A stretch of 64,000 nt of DNA. Source: Ariolimax columbianus. Its lineage: Eukaryota; Mollusca; Gastropoda; Stylommatophora; Arionidae. A model generated the notes under the pieces. The model worked only from the letters and a program-made list of their open reading frames with translations. It made no database searches and had not been told where the DNA came from. The translations under genes and the position numbers were made by a program. Within the stretch, counting starts at the first letter, position 1, and every line of letters starts with the position of its first letter. This document shows positions 1-11,105 of the stretch, piece after piece. The DNA lies in the NCBI GenBank assembly GCA_036924085.1, contig JAVGWX010000003.1, positions 120,032,264 to 120,096,263 of the forward strand, given 5' to 3'.

Positions 1-340
1 ATCGGAGAACTGAGACGCTAGTACCGTCAGTTACAACAATCAGACCATGACGCGCGTTAGGGTCAGGCACAGCAAACTGACCAAGATCACTTTCTCTCTT
101 CCATGTAGCGTTCCCTAGAAACAGGCTGTTTTCAAGGCAGTCTGGCTGACGAGATGGGGATTGACGTGATCCCCGTAGTGGTGAGCGTCACGCAGATGAA
201 GTCAATTACAGCACAACCGCCTGGAGTTCCGCGGTTCACCTTCATCAGCACGTTCGGGATGTGAGGAAAGGTACCACAACCCGCCATGTAATGTCATTTT
301 CAGGGCGCGCAAAAGAGTAAACTTGTTGGCATTAAACAAT
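1..340 (+). mobile_element. SINE-A copy 1 (5' end cut or diverged)
   Basis: This stretch aligns by eye along most of its length with 35735-36070, and in reverse complement with 42469-42798, 51606-51924 and part of 22935-23075. The shared central block (about 81-168) includes CCAAGATC, AACAGGCTG and TCTGGCTGAC. The 3' end reads into an A-rich CAA/ATAA tail near 333-345. No protein coding is visible. Classification as a SINE rests on length (about 320 bp), the A-rich tail and the TSD seen at another copy. No tRNA-like A or B box is obvious. Confidence 0.7.
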
Positions 341-540
341 AACAAATATTGGTATTACCATGGCAAATTAAACAACAAATATTGGTTTTACCATGGCAAA
401 TTAAACATCAACAAAAATATTGGTATTACCATGGCAAATTAAACATCAACAAATATTGGTATTACCATGGCAAATTAAACAACAAATATTGGTATTACCA
501 TGGCAAATTAAACAGCAACAAATATTGGTATTTTATGGCA
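341..540. repeat. minisatellite, 33-37 bp unit, about 6 copies
   Basis: The units share AAATATTGG, TTACCATGGCAAATTAAAC and a short A/C-rich linker of variable length. The array begins exactly at the A-rich tail of the SINE-A copy, so it probably grew from that tail plus adjacent DNA. The open frame through it is a by-product of the repeat. Confidence 0.85.
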
Positions 541-559
541 ATCTCCCAATTTTTTTGTA

Positions 560-913
560 GATTTGCAGCACCAGGCAGCCTTTAGAACTTTCATGGGTAG
601 CAACATTCCAGCAGTGTCCACGTACCTGGCCTTAGTTGACGCTACACCATCATGTCCCCCTGTATTACCCACATTACATTTCTCCAGTGCTGCCTTCAAT
701 TCTTCCACTTGATTTTATCTATCTCCTCCCTGGCTTTCTCGACTGGCATTTTCACTGTCCCTTCCTCGATCTGATTTCCTTCCACCAAAAAGAGATCTGA
801 TAAATATTCTTTCCATCTGTTCATAACTCTTTTCTGGGGCGGTCAGCAGAACACCTTGCCTATCGTTCATAAATTTCGGAGGACATTCCTTTTCCTTCCC
901 CATTTTCATTAGG
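560..913 (-). mobile_element. LINE-B fragment, RTE-like (linker and start of RT)
   Basis: The minus strand translates to a linker containing ECPPKFMNDRQGVLL, followed by a degraded stretch with ELKAALEKC and GGHDGV, typical of the start of an RTE-type reverse transcriptase. It continues the fragment at 1201-1745. The two are separated by a foreign insertion (914-1200) flanked by ATTAGG, and the reading frame resumes across the rejoined target. It is a decayed pseudogene with stops downstream of the RT start. Confidence 0.75.
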
Positions 914-1200
914 GTCTGCGCCTGGACACCATCTGCCCTACGCTGTATGGCAGGCGATGAACAGACTTCGAACTAGTGTCTCAAGATGCAGAGTGAACTT
1001 GAAGAAATGGGGATACTCAGATGTCGACACATGTGAATGCGGCGCAGTTCATGACCAAGATCATCTGATGACCTGCCCCAACATCCCTGAAACCTGTGAC
1101 ATGAACGACGTGATGGAGGCGAACGACAAGGCAGTTCAAGTTGCTGAATACTGGTCCGATGCTGTGTGACATGGTGTTTGGACACGGAAAGTAAGTAAGT
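914..1200 (+). mobile_element. LINE-A 3' end, truncated insertion inside LINE-B
   Basis: This is almost identical to 44088-44362, the 3' end of the LINE-A copy at 42.8-44.4 kb. It encodes the C-terminal Cys-His motif of the element (CECGAVHDQDHLMTCP) and ends in a GTAAGTAAGT tail. The hexamer ATTAGG occurs on both sides (908-913 and 1201-1206) and fits a short TSD. The insertion is 287 bp and 5' truncated, as is usual for target-primed reverse transcription. It is younger than the LINE-B it interrupts. Confidence 0.85.
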
Positions 1201-1745
1201 ATTAGGTTCTTGAAGAATAGCTTCTGATTTTCACCAACTTTATTGTCCAGTTTTTCGCCAAACACATTCCAGGATTTTTGTTTTGCCTCGAGTACTATCT
1301 AATTTGTTTCCTTTTTTTTTTAAAGTTACAGATTTTTTGTACTTCTTTGTCTGCTCTGCTGTATTCCTAGCATCCAGGTATTGATTCCTTGTCTTTTTCA
1401 TTTCTTATCTTATCCGCTTCACTTCTCCTGTCTGCCATGTTCTATTCTTTCTCTGCCTCCGTGCTCTGATTTCCCCATATGGCTCTGCTGCAGCTACTTT
1501 AAGGATGTTCTTGAATTTTAACCAGAAGGTTCACATATTGTCCTCTAATTCCTTTATACTTTCTATTGCTGTCTCTATAAATCCCTGGTATCGCTTCTAA
1601 CATCTGGTTTTCTTAGTTGGTAGGCCTTAGCTCCCTTATCTCCTTTTATGTTTCTTGCATGGTGTTAGATGTTGCTTTGATGGAGTAGCTTTTTTTTAGT
1701 TGCTTTCTTTATTTTCACTAGGCAGTGATCGCTAGGTAGTGGTCG
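1201..1745 (-). mobile_element. LINE-B fragment, endonuclease end and linker
   Basis: Read on the minus strand, 1716-1733 encodes SDHCLV, the conserved SDH motif at the end of APE-type endonucleases. After it come a basic linker and a segment with ENQKLFFKNL, usual between endonuclease and RT in RTE-like LINEs. The frame then runs into the fragment at 560-913. Stops and frameshifts show that it is inactive. The 5' part of the endonuclease is missing. Confidence 0.7.
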
Positions 1746-1747
1746 CT

Positions 1748-1990
1748 AGATAGTGTGGGATCCGTGGTCCCAAGGTAAGGTGTTGGAGGTCGCGGGTTCA
1801 AATCAAGGTGGAGACCGGAATTTTTTCATCTGAATCATCCGGTAAAAATGTCCTCTTGTATCTGAGTAGTGAGATCAGACAGCTATGTGAAGTGGCGCGA
1901 ACGTGAAAAATCCTTTGGCAATTGGAAATTGAAAAGATTAGGCTTAACTAGGCAGCTGCTCGGGCAAAACTCAAGATAAAAATCTATTCA
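1748..1990 (+). mobile_element. SINE-T3 copy 1, tRNA-derived head
   Basis: A B-box-like sequence (GGGTTCAAATC) lies near 1793 and is followed by GGTGGAGACC. The same block occurs at 63105-63240 with GGGTTCGATTTT. The A-box region upstream is degraded. The body carries no coding sequence. A run of 12 G lies just downstream near 2037-2049. Confidence 0.6.
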
Positions 1991-2332
1991 AATTATTATA
2001 GGGATTCTCGCCCCACGGAGAATATGTCGCAAAAGAGGGGGGGGGGGTGGCGTGGGATGTGTAGTTGGTTATACATCAGGTCTTGGTTATGTGGTTAGCG
2101 GAGTGGCATAGATGGCGTCTGAGAGACTGCGAGTCTACCTTGCTCTAATATACGCTTCCACCACCACGTCCCAAAAATATGTGATCGTATATTCCAGGTG
2201 TTTCGAACCTAACAGTTAGTAACATATACTGGGATTGAACTCGCAAATCATCAGCAAATTTTCGTCTACCCAAAAATATGAAACAAAGGATGTCACACCT
2301 CTCCACGACGTCTAATAACACAAGTGGACTGA

Positions 2333-2896
<564 letters not shown>

Positions 2897-3416
2897 GTCA
2901 CCTCCTATCCTTGGTCCTCTGAACATTCTAGCGTCCCTCACGCACTTAAACGCACTTTTCCTCACTATCAAATAATAAGAGATGTACTGTTAGTTTCTTC
3001 CTGGTTCACATCTTTTAACGGCGTGGATACTCTTGTGAGCAAACCTTGTGTATGTAATAACTACGTTTTACTTCCTGGAAAAGCTTAGTAGTCGTTTTTC
3101 AGCCACATGCTGAGATATAATACATGTTATACAATGATGTGTCTAATAAATTATCCCCAACGGCACTGTCTGCTTTAAAGCCACCGCCGCGCTTTTGTTT
3201 ACCAAAATAGCCTGATCAAAACATAAACTTATATTTTAGTTGAAAATGATGTACATAACAGTGAATTTAATGAAACTTCCAAGCACACATAAGGGAGACA
3301 TTAGGAAGCGATCATGGGAACATGCTGAAATCAATCAGTGATCTACTGTTATATATTGACACTGAAATTGAAGAAAGAGAAATTTGCCTAAACTTGCACA
3401 TCAATATGGTGCACGT
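2897..3416. other. no recognisable feature
   Basis: Unique-looking, AT-rich DNA. I see no gene, tRNA or repeat relationship, apart from the first diverged units of the following minisatellite near its end. Confidence 0.5.
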
Positions 3417-4920
3417 ATCATATACGTTCATATTTATATGGAACAATTAGTATAGACTTTCACGACCATATGGTACAATTAGTATAGACTTTCACGACCA
3501 TATGGTACAATTAGCCTAGATGTATACATTAATTTGGAGGACAACATAAAAAATGGACCAATATCCGACTAGAAGATACATAGGCAGCGGCCGCTGACAG
3601 AGAAGGGTGGCATGGAGTTGTGAGGATGTCTTCTTGTGTACCCCAACGACCTCCCTGGTTACGGGATGACCTGACCTGACACATTAATATGGAACAGTTA
3701 TCCTAGATTTGCACGTCCGTATGGTACAATTAGCCTAGACGTGCACATTAATATGAAACAATTAGCCTAGATTTGCACGTTCATACAGTACAATTAGCCT
3801 AGACGTACACATTAATATGGAACAATTAGCCCAGACGTACACGTCAATATGGTACAATTAGCCTAGAGGTACACATAAAAATGGAACAATTAGCCTAGAT
3901 ATGTACGTCCATATGGTACAATTAGCCTAGACGTACACATTAACATGGAACAATTAGCCTAAGCTTGCACGTTTATATATTAAAATTAGCCAAGTCATCC
4001 ACCTTTATATAGTACAATTAATATCTTTCACGGGCATTTCAAATAATGATTCTGGACTTGCACATTATACTGGCAAAAATCTAGACGTGCATACTTATAT
4101 GAGACAATTAGCCTAGATTTTGGTCCTGACGTGTTATGTTAGCCTAGACCTGCACATTCAAACGAGACTATTAGCTCAAACTTGCACATGTATATGGAAC
4201 ATTAGACTAAACATGTATATTTATATATGGAACAATTGGCATAGACTGTATTTATACCGAACAATTAGCCTAAAATTGTATTTATTTGTAACAATTAGCC
4301 TAAAATTGTATGTTTATACATGGAACAATTGGCCTAAAATTGTATGTTTATACGTGGAACAATTAGCCTAAAATTTTAGATTTATACGGAACAATTAGCC
4401 TAAAATTGTATTTATTTGTAACAATTAGCCTAAAATTGTATGTTTATACATGGAACAATTAGCCTAAAATTGTATGTTTATGTATGGAACAATTAGCCTA
4501 AAATTGTATATTTATATATGGAACAATTAGCCTAAAATTGTTTATTTATATGGAACAATTAGCCTAAAATTGAATTTTTGTATTAACAATTAGCCTAAAA
4601 TTGTATATTTATATGGACAAATTAGCCTAAATTTGTATATTTACATGGAACAATTAGCTGAGAAATTCATATTTTTTGGAACAAAAATCCTAAACGTTTA
4701 TAATTATATAGGGCAATTAATCTAGCAGCGTGCATTTATATGTAACAATTAGTCTAAACTTATAGATTTGAATGGAAGAATTATCCTAGACTTGCATATT
4801 TAAATGGGACAATTAGCCTAGACGTGTATACATGTTTTTACCTGTATATTGGGTGCTTAGCCTAGACTTACACATATGGAACAATTAGCCTAAACCTGCA
4901 GGTTTATATGGGACAATACC
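3417..4920. repeat. AT-rich minisatellite, about 33-37 bp unit
   Basis: The repeated core is GGAACAATTAGCCTA followed by a short variable segment with TATATG. The first half carries a TAGACGTACACATTA-type spacer and the second half a more AT-rich AAAATTGTATATTTATA-type spacer, so two subfamilies occupy different ends. Many units are diverged. A LINE-C 3' end is inserted at 3534-3680. Confidence 0.9.
3534..3680 (+). mobile_element. LINE-C 3' end, 147 bp insertion in the minisatellite
   Basis: This matches 12145-12281 of the LINE-C copy, including CCCCAACGACCTC, GGTTACGGGATGACCT and the terminal CCTGACCTGAC. It is flanked by ACATTAAT at 3526-3533 and 3681-3688. Part of that octamer also belongs to the minisatellite unit, so the TSD is likely but not certain. 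Confidence 0.85.
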
Positions 4921-5029
4921 TAAATATATATATTTTTTTAAGTAGTTTTGCGGGGCATCGTCCTGGCGCACTACCCGTTTCTACAAATGTGCGCTAATGG
5001 ATCTCCAAATTGTCCGAGATTCCAAATTC

Positions 5030-5180
5030 ATATACTGAAATGTCTGTGAAATGTGTTACCAATACTCACCTATAGATGTGAATGTTGGAAAATAACAAAG
5101 ACATTGCAAAAGAGGATAAATGCATTCTAGGCTAAGTGTCTTAGAAAACTGTTTAAAATTACATGGGAGCAATTTATAAC
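5030..5180 (+). mobile_element. RTE-like LINE fragment (C-terminal region)
   Basis: The plus strand can be read as a degraded version of the region after the RT domain of RTE-like elements, with CECWKITKTLQKRINAF and KCLRKLFKITW. The same domain is present in reverse orientation at about 5925-6065, so the two form an imperfect inverted pair about 0.75 kb apart. Confidence 0.6.
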
Positions 5181-5635
5181 CAAATAAAACAATTAGTTTA
5201 GTTTATATACCTATTCGTACTGTGCTTTTGTGGTCTCCCTTGCAGCTTAGGAGATATTATTGTTAGATTATCGGGAAAGAGAGAACTCATTTTGAATGAC
5301 AAGATCCAATGAAGTGAGCGGTCTTGTATGATCCAGGCGAAATAATTGCGGCTCAGAGATGGAATGTCATGATCCGAGAGAGCTCAGTTGTCTATACACA
5401 ATTGTCAGTCTGGAGTTACCACCACGGCTTATTAGGCTCATCACTGAACATATATGCGAAAATTCTCCTTTCAAATAACCGGTATACGGTGCAAAGCAAA
5501 TATATATTTCTGTTTGTGCAACTGTTTTTCTATTTGTTCTTTTAATATCCAAGATTCCTTTCCATTAAAATAATGTTGATTCTACAAAATACTGAGAACT
5601 TTTCTAAAAATCTTTCATTCAATCAATCATTCAAT
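5181..5635. other. no recognisable feature
   Basis: I see no gene or repeat relationship here. The short open frames lack any family signature. Confidence 0.5.
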
Positions 5636-6065
5636 GTTCTGTCAGTGACATACATGGCACACGAAACAGATACGGGTACTCTCTGTGTGACGTCACTCTT
5701 TTCAGTTCATGAATGTTGCTCAAGCCCATAGTGGAGCCCTCTCTGTCGATTGCTCTTCGGAGAGTTTCTTTCGGTCTTTTCCTGCTACAAATGGTGGCCA
5801 CATAAACCCTTGCAGAGGGAGTCCGTTGGTGTCCATACTTACAATATGTCCGATGTATGACCACCATTTTTCCCTGATGAGTGAAGAAACATGTTGCTGA
5901 TTAGTGACTTCTCAAATTGTTTTGTTAGTTATGAATTGCTCCCAGTCAATGTTCAACATTTTTATAAGACACTTATTCTAGAATGCATTTATCCTCTTTT
6001 GCAATGCATTTATTTTTTTCCAACATTCACATCCATAGGTGAGCATTGGTAACACGTTGAAATTA
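5636..6065 (-). mobile_element. RTE-like LINE 3' fragment
   Basis: On the minus strand the sequence reads CECWKKINALQKRINAF, then a region with YIGHIV and a C-terminal basic segment (RPKETLRRAIDRE), the usual order at the end of RTE-like ORFs. The 3' end near 5636 finishes in ATTGAATGATTG-type repeats, a plausible LINE tail. Several stops and frame changes mark it as a relic. Confidence 0.65.
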
Positions 6066-7080
6066 AACAATCTGAGCTTGGTGGGCGCGATCAATGATTT
6101 TTATTTTCAGATGTTCGTTAGTTGGGTAATGGCACCTGCACCTAGACTAATGCGAGTATATAATGATGATGATGGGTTAAAACATTAAAAATTTAGAATC
6201 AGTGGACGATTGCGAGATTTTTTTCCAATTTTAGGAAAGTTGTACCCTCATGAAAGTGATGGAAGTGGGCGCCAAGTATAAATAAATGTATAAAATGGTT
6301 GACGAGCCCTGATCTAAAGGACATGAAATGAAAATCTACCTTATACAGTGCGGTGCGACTGAATGGACAAGCTACCTCTATTCCTCAACCCTAAAAATTA
6401 TCACGGTGGACATCAGCAATAGAAATAAATACCGCTTATGATAACGTGGGTACGATTAGACATGGTACATTTCATTTGAAAAATTAAAGATGAAAATAGT
6501 TTGCCTGTGCAAGTACATTGCAGAATTCAGATCGTAAAATCAATAAAATATCTTAAAATTTCTAGTACAAAATGAAAACTACAGTACGGGAGAATACCAG
6601 ATACAACAGGACTCCATATGAAAGACAGAAAGAAGACGGCATCAAGAGAGCAGATAATAGTTTTGATACTTTGCAAACTAATCAATGATTGAAATGTTTG
6701 GTTTGCCAAGTGCTCAACACCCCTGAGATGCTTAATGTCGTAAAACTGAACAAGAGAAATCCACTGGGGTATTGGGGAAGCCAGCATTTCAGTCATAAAT
6801 TTAGTGTTTAGTTTGAAACAAGAAGGCTCTTCTTTAAGGGGTTTCAAGATACTGCACTTTGGGGATACCTCTGATTAATTTACGCAAACAATATTTGGAT
6901 AGAACATCAGGGGAATGTATTCAAAACCTTAATATTCTGGCCTCTGATGCGATTTGTGATGTTGAATCCTCCTTATCTCCTCCTTCTCATCATTATCATT
7001 ATTGTCCTTATCCTCTTCTGCTGAACCCTGGATAAACAAATTGTTTTTAATTTTTCAATCGTTGTATCTGTTCTCTTCTG
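6066..7080. other. mostly unrecognised DNA with one diverged short repeat
   Basis: Apart from the SINE-P copy near 6330-6485, nothing here matches a known domain. The 106-residue open frame on the minus strand (6527-6847) has no family signature and is not called as a gene. Confidence 0.45.
6330..6485 (+). mobile_element. SINE-P copy, diverged
   Basis: The stretch around CCTCTATTCCTCAACCC followed by CAGCAATAGAAATAAA resembles 11525-11665 and, in reverse complement, 18905-19075 and 45020-45210. The better copies carry GCGTTCAAAACC, a weak B-box-like match. Family assignment is tentative. Confidence 0.4.
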
Positions 7081-7262
7081 CATTTCTTCTTCTTCTTCTT
7101 CTTCGTACGCAGTCAGATATCAACCTTTATTTTTTCGAAAAAAGCAGCGGTCATCCTGAGGCTGTCGACACTGCCATAGAGCTTTAGTGTTGCAACTGGC
7201 GATGGCCACATGTGCTCTCTCTGATCCTCGTATGTCGGGCAGTTTTGCAGCACTTTTCTGTA
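7081..7262 (-). mobile_element. LINE-R 3' end fragment
   Basis: This aligns with the 3' ends of the LINE-R copies at 17640, 28684 and 61410 through GCAGCGGTCATCCTGAGG, ATGGCCACATGTGCTCTC and CCTCGTATGTCGGGCAG. The CTT run at 7080-7105 is the reverse complement of the GAA-type tail. Only the last part of the ORF remains. Confidence 0.8.
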
Positions 7263-7360
7263 TTTGAGAATCGACTTCACTGCGCTCCGGTATACTCATA
7301 TGTGGTATGCTTCTCGCAGCAAACGGCGAAAGGTTTGGATACCGATTTATACCGTCTCAG

Positions 7361-8162
7361 CATGCGCCTCGCTCTGGTCGCCTCACATGCGCCCCACTGT
7401 GATGGCCTCACATGCGCTCCACTTTGACCGCCTCGCATGACTCCCACTCTCATCATCTCACATGCGCTCCACTCTGATCGCCTCGCATCCGCCCCACTCT
7501 GATCACCTCGCATGCGCCCCACTCTGATCGCCTCACATGACTTCCACTTTGACCGCCTCGCATGACTCCCACTCTCATCACCTCGCATGCGCCCCACTCT
7601 GATCGCCTCGCATCCGCCCCACTCTGATCACCTCGCATGCGCCCCACTCTGATCGCCTCACATGACTTCCACTATGACCGCCTCGCATGACTCCCACTCT
7701 GATCGCCTCGCATGCGCCCCACTTTGACCGCCTCGCATGACTCCCACTCTCATCACCTCGCATGCTCCCCACTCTGACCGCCTCGCATGACTCCCACTCT
7801 CATCACCTCACATGCGCCCCACTCTGATCGCCTCGCATGCGCCCCACTCTGATCGCCTCGCATCCGCCCCACTCTGATCGCCTCGCATCCGCCCCACTCT
7901 GATCGCCTCGCATCCGCCCCACTTTGATCGCCTCATATGCGCCCCACTCTGATCACCTCGCATGTGCCCCACTCTGATCGCCTCACATGACTTCCACTAT
8001 GACCGCCTCTCATGACTCCCACTATAATCGCCTCACATGCACCCCACTCTGATAGCCTCGCATGCGCTCCACTCTGATCTCCTCGCATCCGTTTCACTCT
8101 GATCGCCTCATATGCGCCCGACTCTGATCGCCTCACATGCTCCCTCTGATCGCCTTGCATGA
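7361..8162. repeat. 24-bp minisatellite, about 33 copies
   Basis: The unit is close to CCACTCTGATCGCCTCGCAT plus GCGC, with variants at a few fixed positions. Because 24 is a multiple of three, the minus strand stays open as an 8-residue repeat containing RGDQSGAH, giving several overlapping open frames. Both sides are LINE fragments (7081-7262 and 8163-8365) and no initiation signal is seen, so protein expression is not claimed. Confidence 0.95.
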
Positions 8163-8365
8163 ACCACATATGTATCTTGCTGTCTACTATTGCAGTGTTA
8201 TCATTCAAAAGGTAGCCATTAATGGACTCCAACATGTCACCAGTATCCATATTAAATGTGCAGGTACTAAGTGTTTGCGAAGTTAAGATGTCGGCTCTTT
8301 CGTTGCCCGAAACCCCAGCATTGCCCCACCCGCCATTAGAGGGTTGGGGCCTCAACAGCTGATAT
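8163..8365 (-). mobile_element. LINE fragment with RNase H C-terminal part
   Basis: The minus strand encodes GVSGNERADILTSQ, matching the end of the RNase H domain of I/R1-like LINEs (usual form GxxGNExAD). It then runs into about 40 residues of the following region before entering the 24-bp array. It is only a fragment. Confidence 0.65.
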
Positions 8366-8564
8366 CGACCATACCTTAACTAGCCCTTCTCTACATTTCG
8401 AAGCAAAAATTGGCATAATGATTATTCTTGTTAATGAGGTCTCAGATAACTAAGTATCCGGATCTGATGATGCGGCACAGTGAATGAGATGACACTATTC
8501 CGAATCCTGGCGGAAGTTCTGGAAACAGACTGCACAAGTGTAGTCTCGCTAAACAAAAATAGGG

Positions 8565-8700
8565 GTCGCAAAGGAAAGGCAATCCCGGTACTCAATAAAG
8601 CCAGTTGAAATCGGATGTGTCAGGTCGAATGGTGCGGATAGCGCATTCTCGCTGTGAACTACGACACAGCGTCTCGGCGTCCTTTTCAGGACAAACGCCG
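8565..8700 (+). mobile_element. SINE-E partial copy (3' half)
   Basis: The blocks CCCGGTACTCAATAAAG, TCGGATGTGTCAGG and CTACGACACAGCG follow the order seen in 19562-19912 and 63401-63746. The tail is replaced by GAA-rich sequence (8704-8745). Confidence 0.65.
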
Positions 8701-9415
8701 AATTAAGAAGAAGACGTTAAAAGAAGAAAGAAGAAGAAGAAGATAGCAAGATGACGCTCGGTCCGTAATCAACAGCTGACAGAACTAACTAACTAGAGGA
8801 TTAAAAGCAGTCGATGTTACAAGTTTGCAGCTGCCATTCTTGAAATGGTTCCAGCTCTTGCTTGTATTGTTGCACAGTTTGGTTGATGGGTATCTCTGTA
8901 TCATAATTCGAGAGTTGGTCGTTGGGATTTCATTTAAACCAAGTTCAGCACTTTTTTAATTGTGAGGCGTGTAAGTTTACCACAAGTTTTGAAACCTTCT
9001 ACTTCAAATGGTTTTGCGCCTTATCTTCATCCACTATTTTCGTGAAAAGGGAAAATAATGATGTAGCTGTTGTTCACTTCCTATCCATGTTCTGTCACGT
9101 CTTCTTGGACCTAAGTCCTGATTGGTTTGGACTTTCCCTCAAACCTTTTTAATATTTTGTTCTCTCTGGTATTCTTACTCAATGTTTTACATGCAGTAGA
9201 GATAATGTTTCGATAAGCTGTAAGTTTTTTTCCTGATTAAATGACTTCTTCAATATGACCTTCTCTCTTTAATATTCAGTTGAACATGCTGTTGTTGTTG
9301 TTCTTGTTGTGGTTGATGACTGTTTTCACTTCACTTATTTTTGTATCTAACTCTTTTATTTTGTTGTCTTCAATAATGAGAAATATGACCGTTTCTTTCT
9401 CTCTATCTCTTTTTT
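8701..9415. other. GAA-rich tract, then no recognisable feature
   Basis: A GAA-rich run covers about 8704-8745. The rest is AT-rich, and I recognise no coding or repeat signature. Confidence 0.5.
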
Positions 9416-9488
9416 TTCTTTCTCTCTTCTCTCTCTCTCTCTCTCTTTCTCTCTCTCCTCTCTCTCTCTCTCTCTCGCTTTCTCTCTC
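9416..9488. repeat. (CT)n microsatellite
   Basis: An interrupted CT-rich tract in which mainly TTT and CCT variants break the dinucleotide. Confidence 0.95.
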
Positions 9489-9837
9489 CAGCCTATACTG
9501 TGTCCATGAAACAGCAGCGCATTAAGTTATATTAGGTGCTTCGTGTTCAGTCCCCAGACTTATTCGGCTACGACGATCGTGGACTGCCAATGGAAAGTCT
9601 TTAAGCGCAACCCTCGATGGAACACTCACAGGACACAAACACCGAAAAGGGTGTATAAACATGGACAAGTGTCATTCAAATACCGCGTCGGTGAAAACAC
9701 AAGAATGAAACCTACGTAACTACTAAACGCCAGCAAAGCGTATGCTTTATATCTTCAGTATCACCTCTTCCTCGCCATTTTATTATACATTTTCAAAATG
9801 CAATAGGTGGATGAAGATACTGTGCTAGTTGACCAGC
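9489..9837. other. no recognisable feature
   Basis: I see no gene or clear repeat here. Confidence 0.5.
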
Positions 9838-9974
9838 GCTGACTGCTAGTATCAGGACCAGCGATCCAGAGCTGACTGCTAGCATAAAGGACCAGAGACC
9901 CAAAGCTGACTGCTAGCATCAGGACCAACGATCCAGAGCTGACTGCTAGCATCTGGACCAGCGATCCAGAGCTG
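9838..9974. repeat. short array, about 33-35 bp unit, seeded from the SINE-E head
   Basis: About four units of GCTGACTGCTAGCATCAGG plus ACCAGCGATCCAGA. The same words occur once in the 5' region of every good SINE-E copy (for example 19590-19640 and 63440-63480). The unit is therefore a SINE-E head piece that multiplied in tandem. Confidence 0.8.
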
Positions 9975-10465
9975 CCGATCAGCATGTTTTACCTAACCCT
10001 ATCGTTTCCAATCAGCACATTTTACCTGACCCTGATTAACATGTCTGATCAGTAAATGTTACCTAATCCTGACTAACATGCCCGATCAATAAATGTTACC
10101 TGACCCTGACTAACATGTATGATCTTTAAATGTTACCTGACCCTGACTAACATGCCCAATCAGTAAATATTACCTGACCCTGACTAACATGCCCGATCAG
10201 TAAATGTTACCTGACCCTGACTAACATGTCTGATCACTAAATGTTACCTGACCCTGACTAACATGTCTGATCACTAAATGTTACCTGGCCCTGACTAACA
10301 TGTCTGATCACTAAATGTTACCTGACCCTGTCTAACATGTCTGATCACTAAATGTTACCTGACCCTGACTAACATATCCGATCAGTTTGTTTAACCTGAC
10401 CCTGACTAACATGTCCGATCAGCATGTTTAACCTGACCCTGACTAACATGCTTGATCATATGTTT
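9975..10465. repeat. 37-bp minisatellite, about 12 copies, related to the SINE-A head
   Basis: The unit contains CCTGACCCTGACTAACATG and CTGATCA-TAAATGTTA. One to two copies of the same words occur in the head of the SINE-A copy at 42740-42798. The array directly abuts the SINE-E-derived array. Confidence 0.85.
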
Positions 10466-11015
10466 AGACTGACAAGACGTTAGTCAGGGAATGTCCTATA
10501 CATTTGGTTGCAAAAAAAAATAAATGTTTTTTGTATCTGTTTGGTTTAAAAAGTAAATGGATAGAGCATATTCTTTATTTATTTCCTTCTACGACATCAA
10601 GTATAAAAGATGTCACCCGTATAGCCAAAATAATTTACAAAACACATTTTAAAAATTACACAATACAAAAATGTATTGATTATATGACCGACGTGGTATC
10701 GAATACTACGTATTTAAAAGTATCTTGATATCGTTAGCTATTTGTATTGCCCTCGATAAAGTCATAGTACCGGAGAATATCGATTCGTTTGAACAATCCA
10801 TTTTTCTTCCTCTATCCCACGATTTGTTGACACAAAAATATAACAGAATGCATTTGTTTCTTTTTCTGGAGCGTGCGGTCGCAGACGGAAACGATCGTGT
10901 TGTTGACAAGGCTGTCTGGATTCAGCAAGTTGCCAATATCTTTCCATTTTCTTTAAAGCAAGTTTTGTGTCAGGAGTCAAAGTTGTAGCTATTTACTACT
11001 TTGGCAAAATTGGGT
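10466..11015. other. no recognisable feature
   Basis: I see no gene. Open frames of 60-90 codons on both strands carry no domain signature. Confidence 0.5.
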
Positions 11016-11105
11016 GCTGTTGTTGCTGTTTTTGTTGTTGTTGTTGCTTTTGTTGTTGTTATTGTTGTTGTTGCTTTTAATGTTGTTGCTGCCGTTGTTG
11101 TTCGA
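11016..11105. repeat. (GTT)n-rich imperfect microsatellite
   Basis: GTT runs with GCT and TTT interruptions. It resembles the expanded tail beside the SINE-A copy at 42.3 kb, but no SINE body is attached here. Confidence 0.9.

Noticed and set aside
6527..6847. 106-codon minus-strand open frame
   Set aside because: No family signature and biased hydrophobic C-terminus; typical of chance frames in AT-rich DNA.
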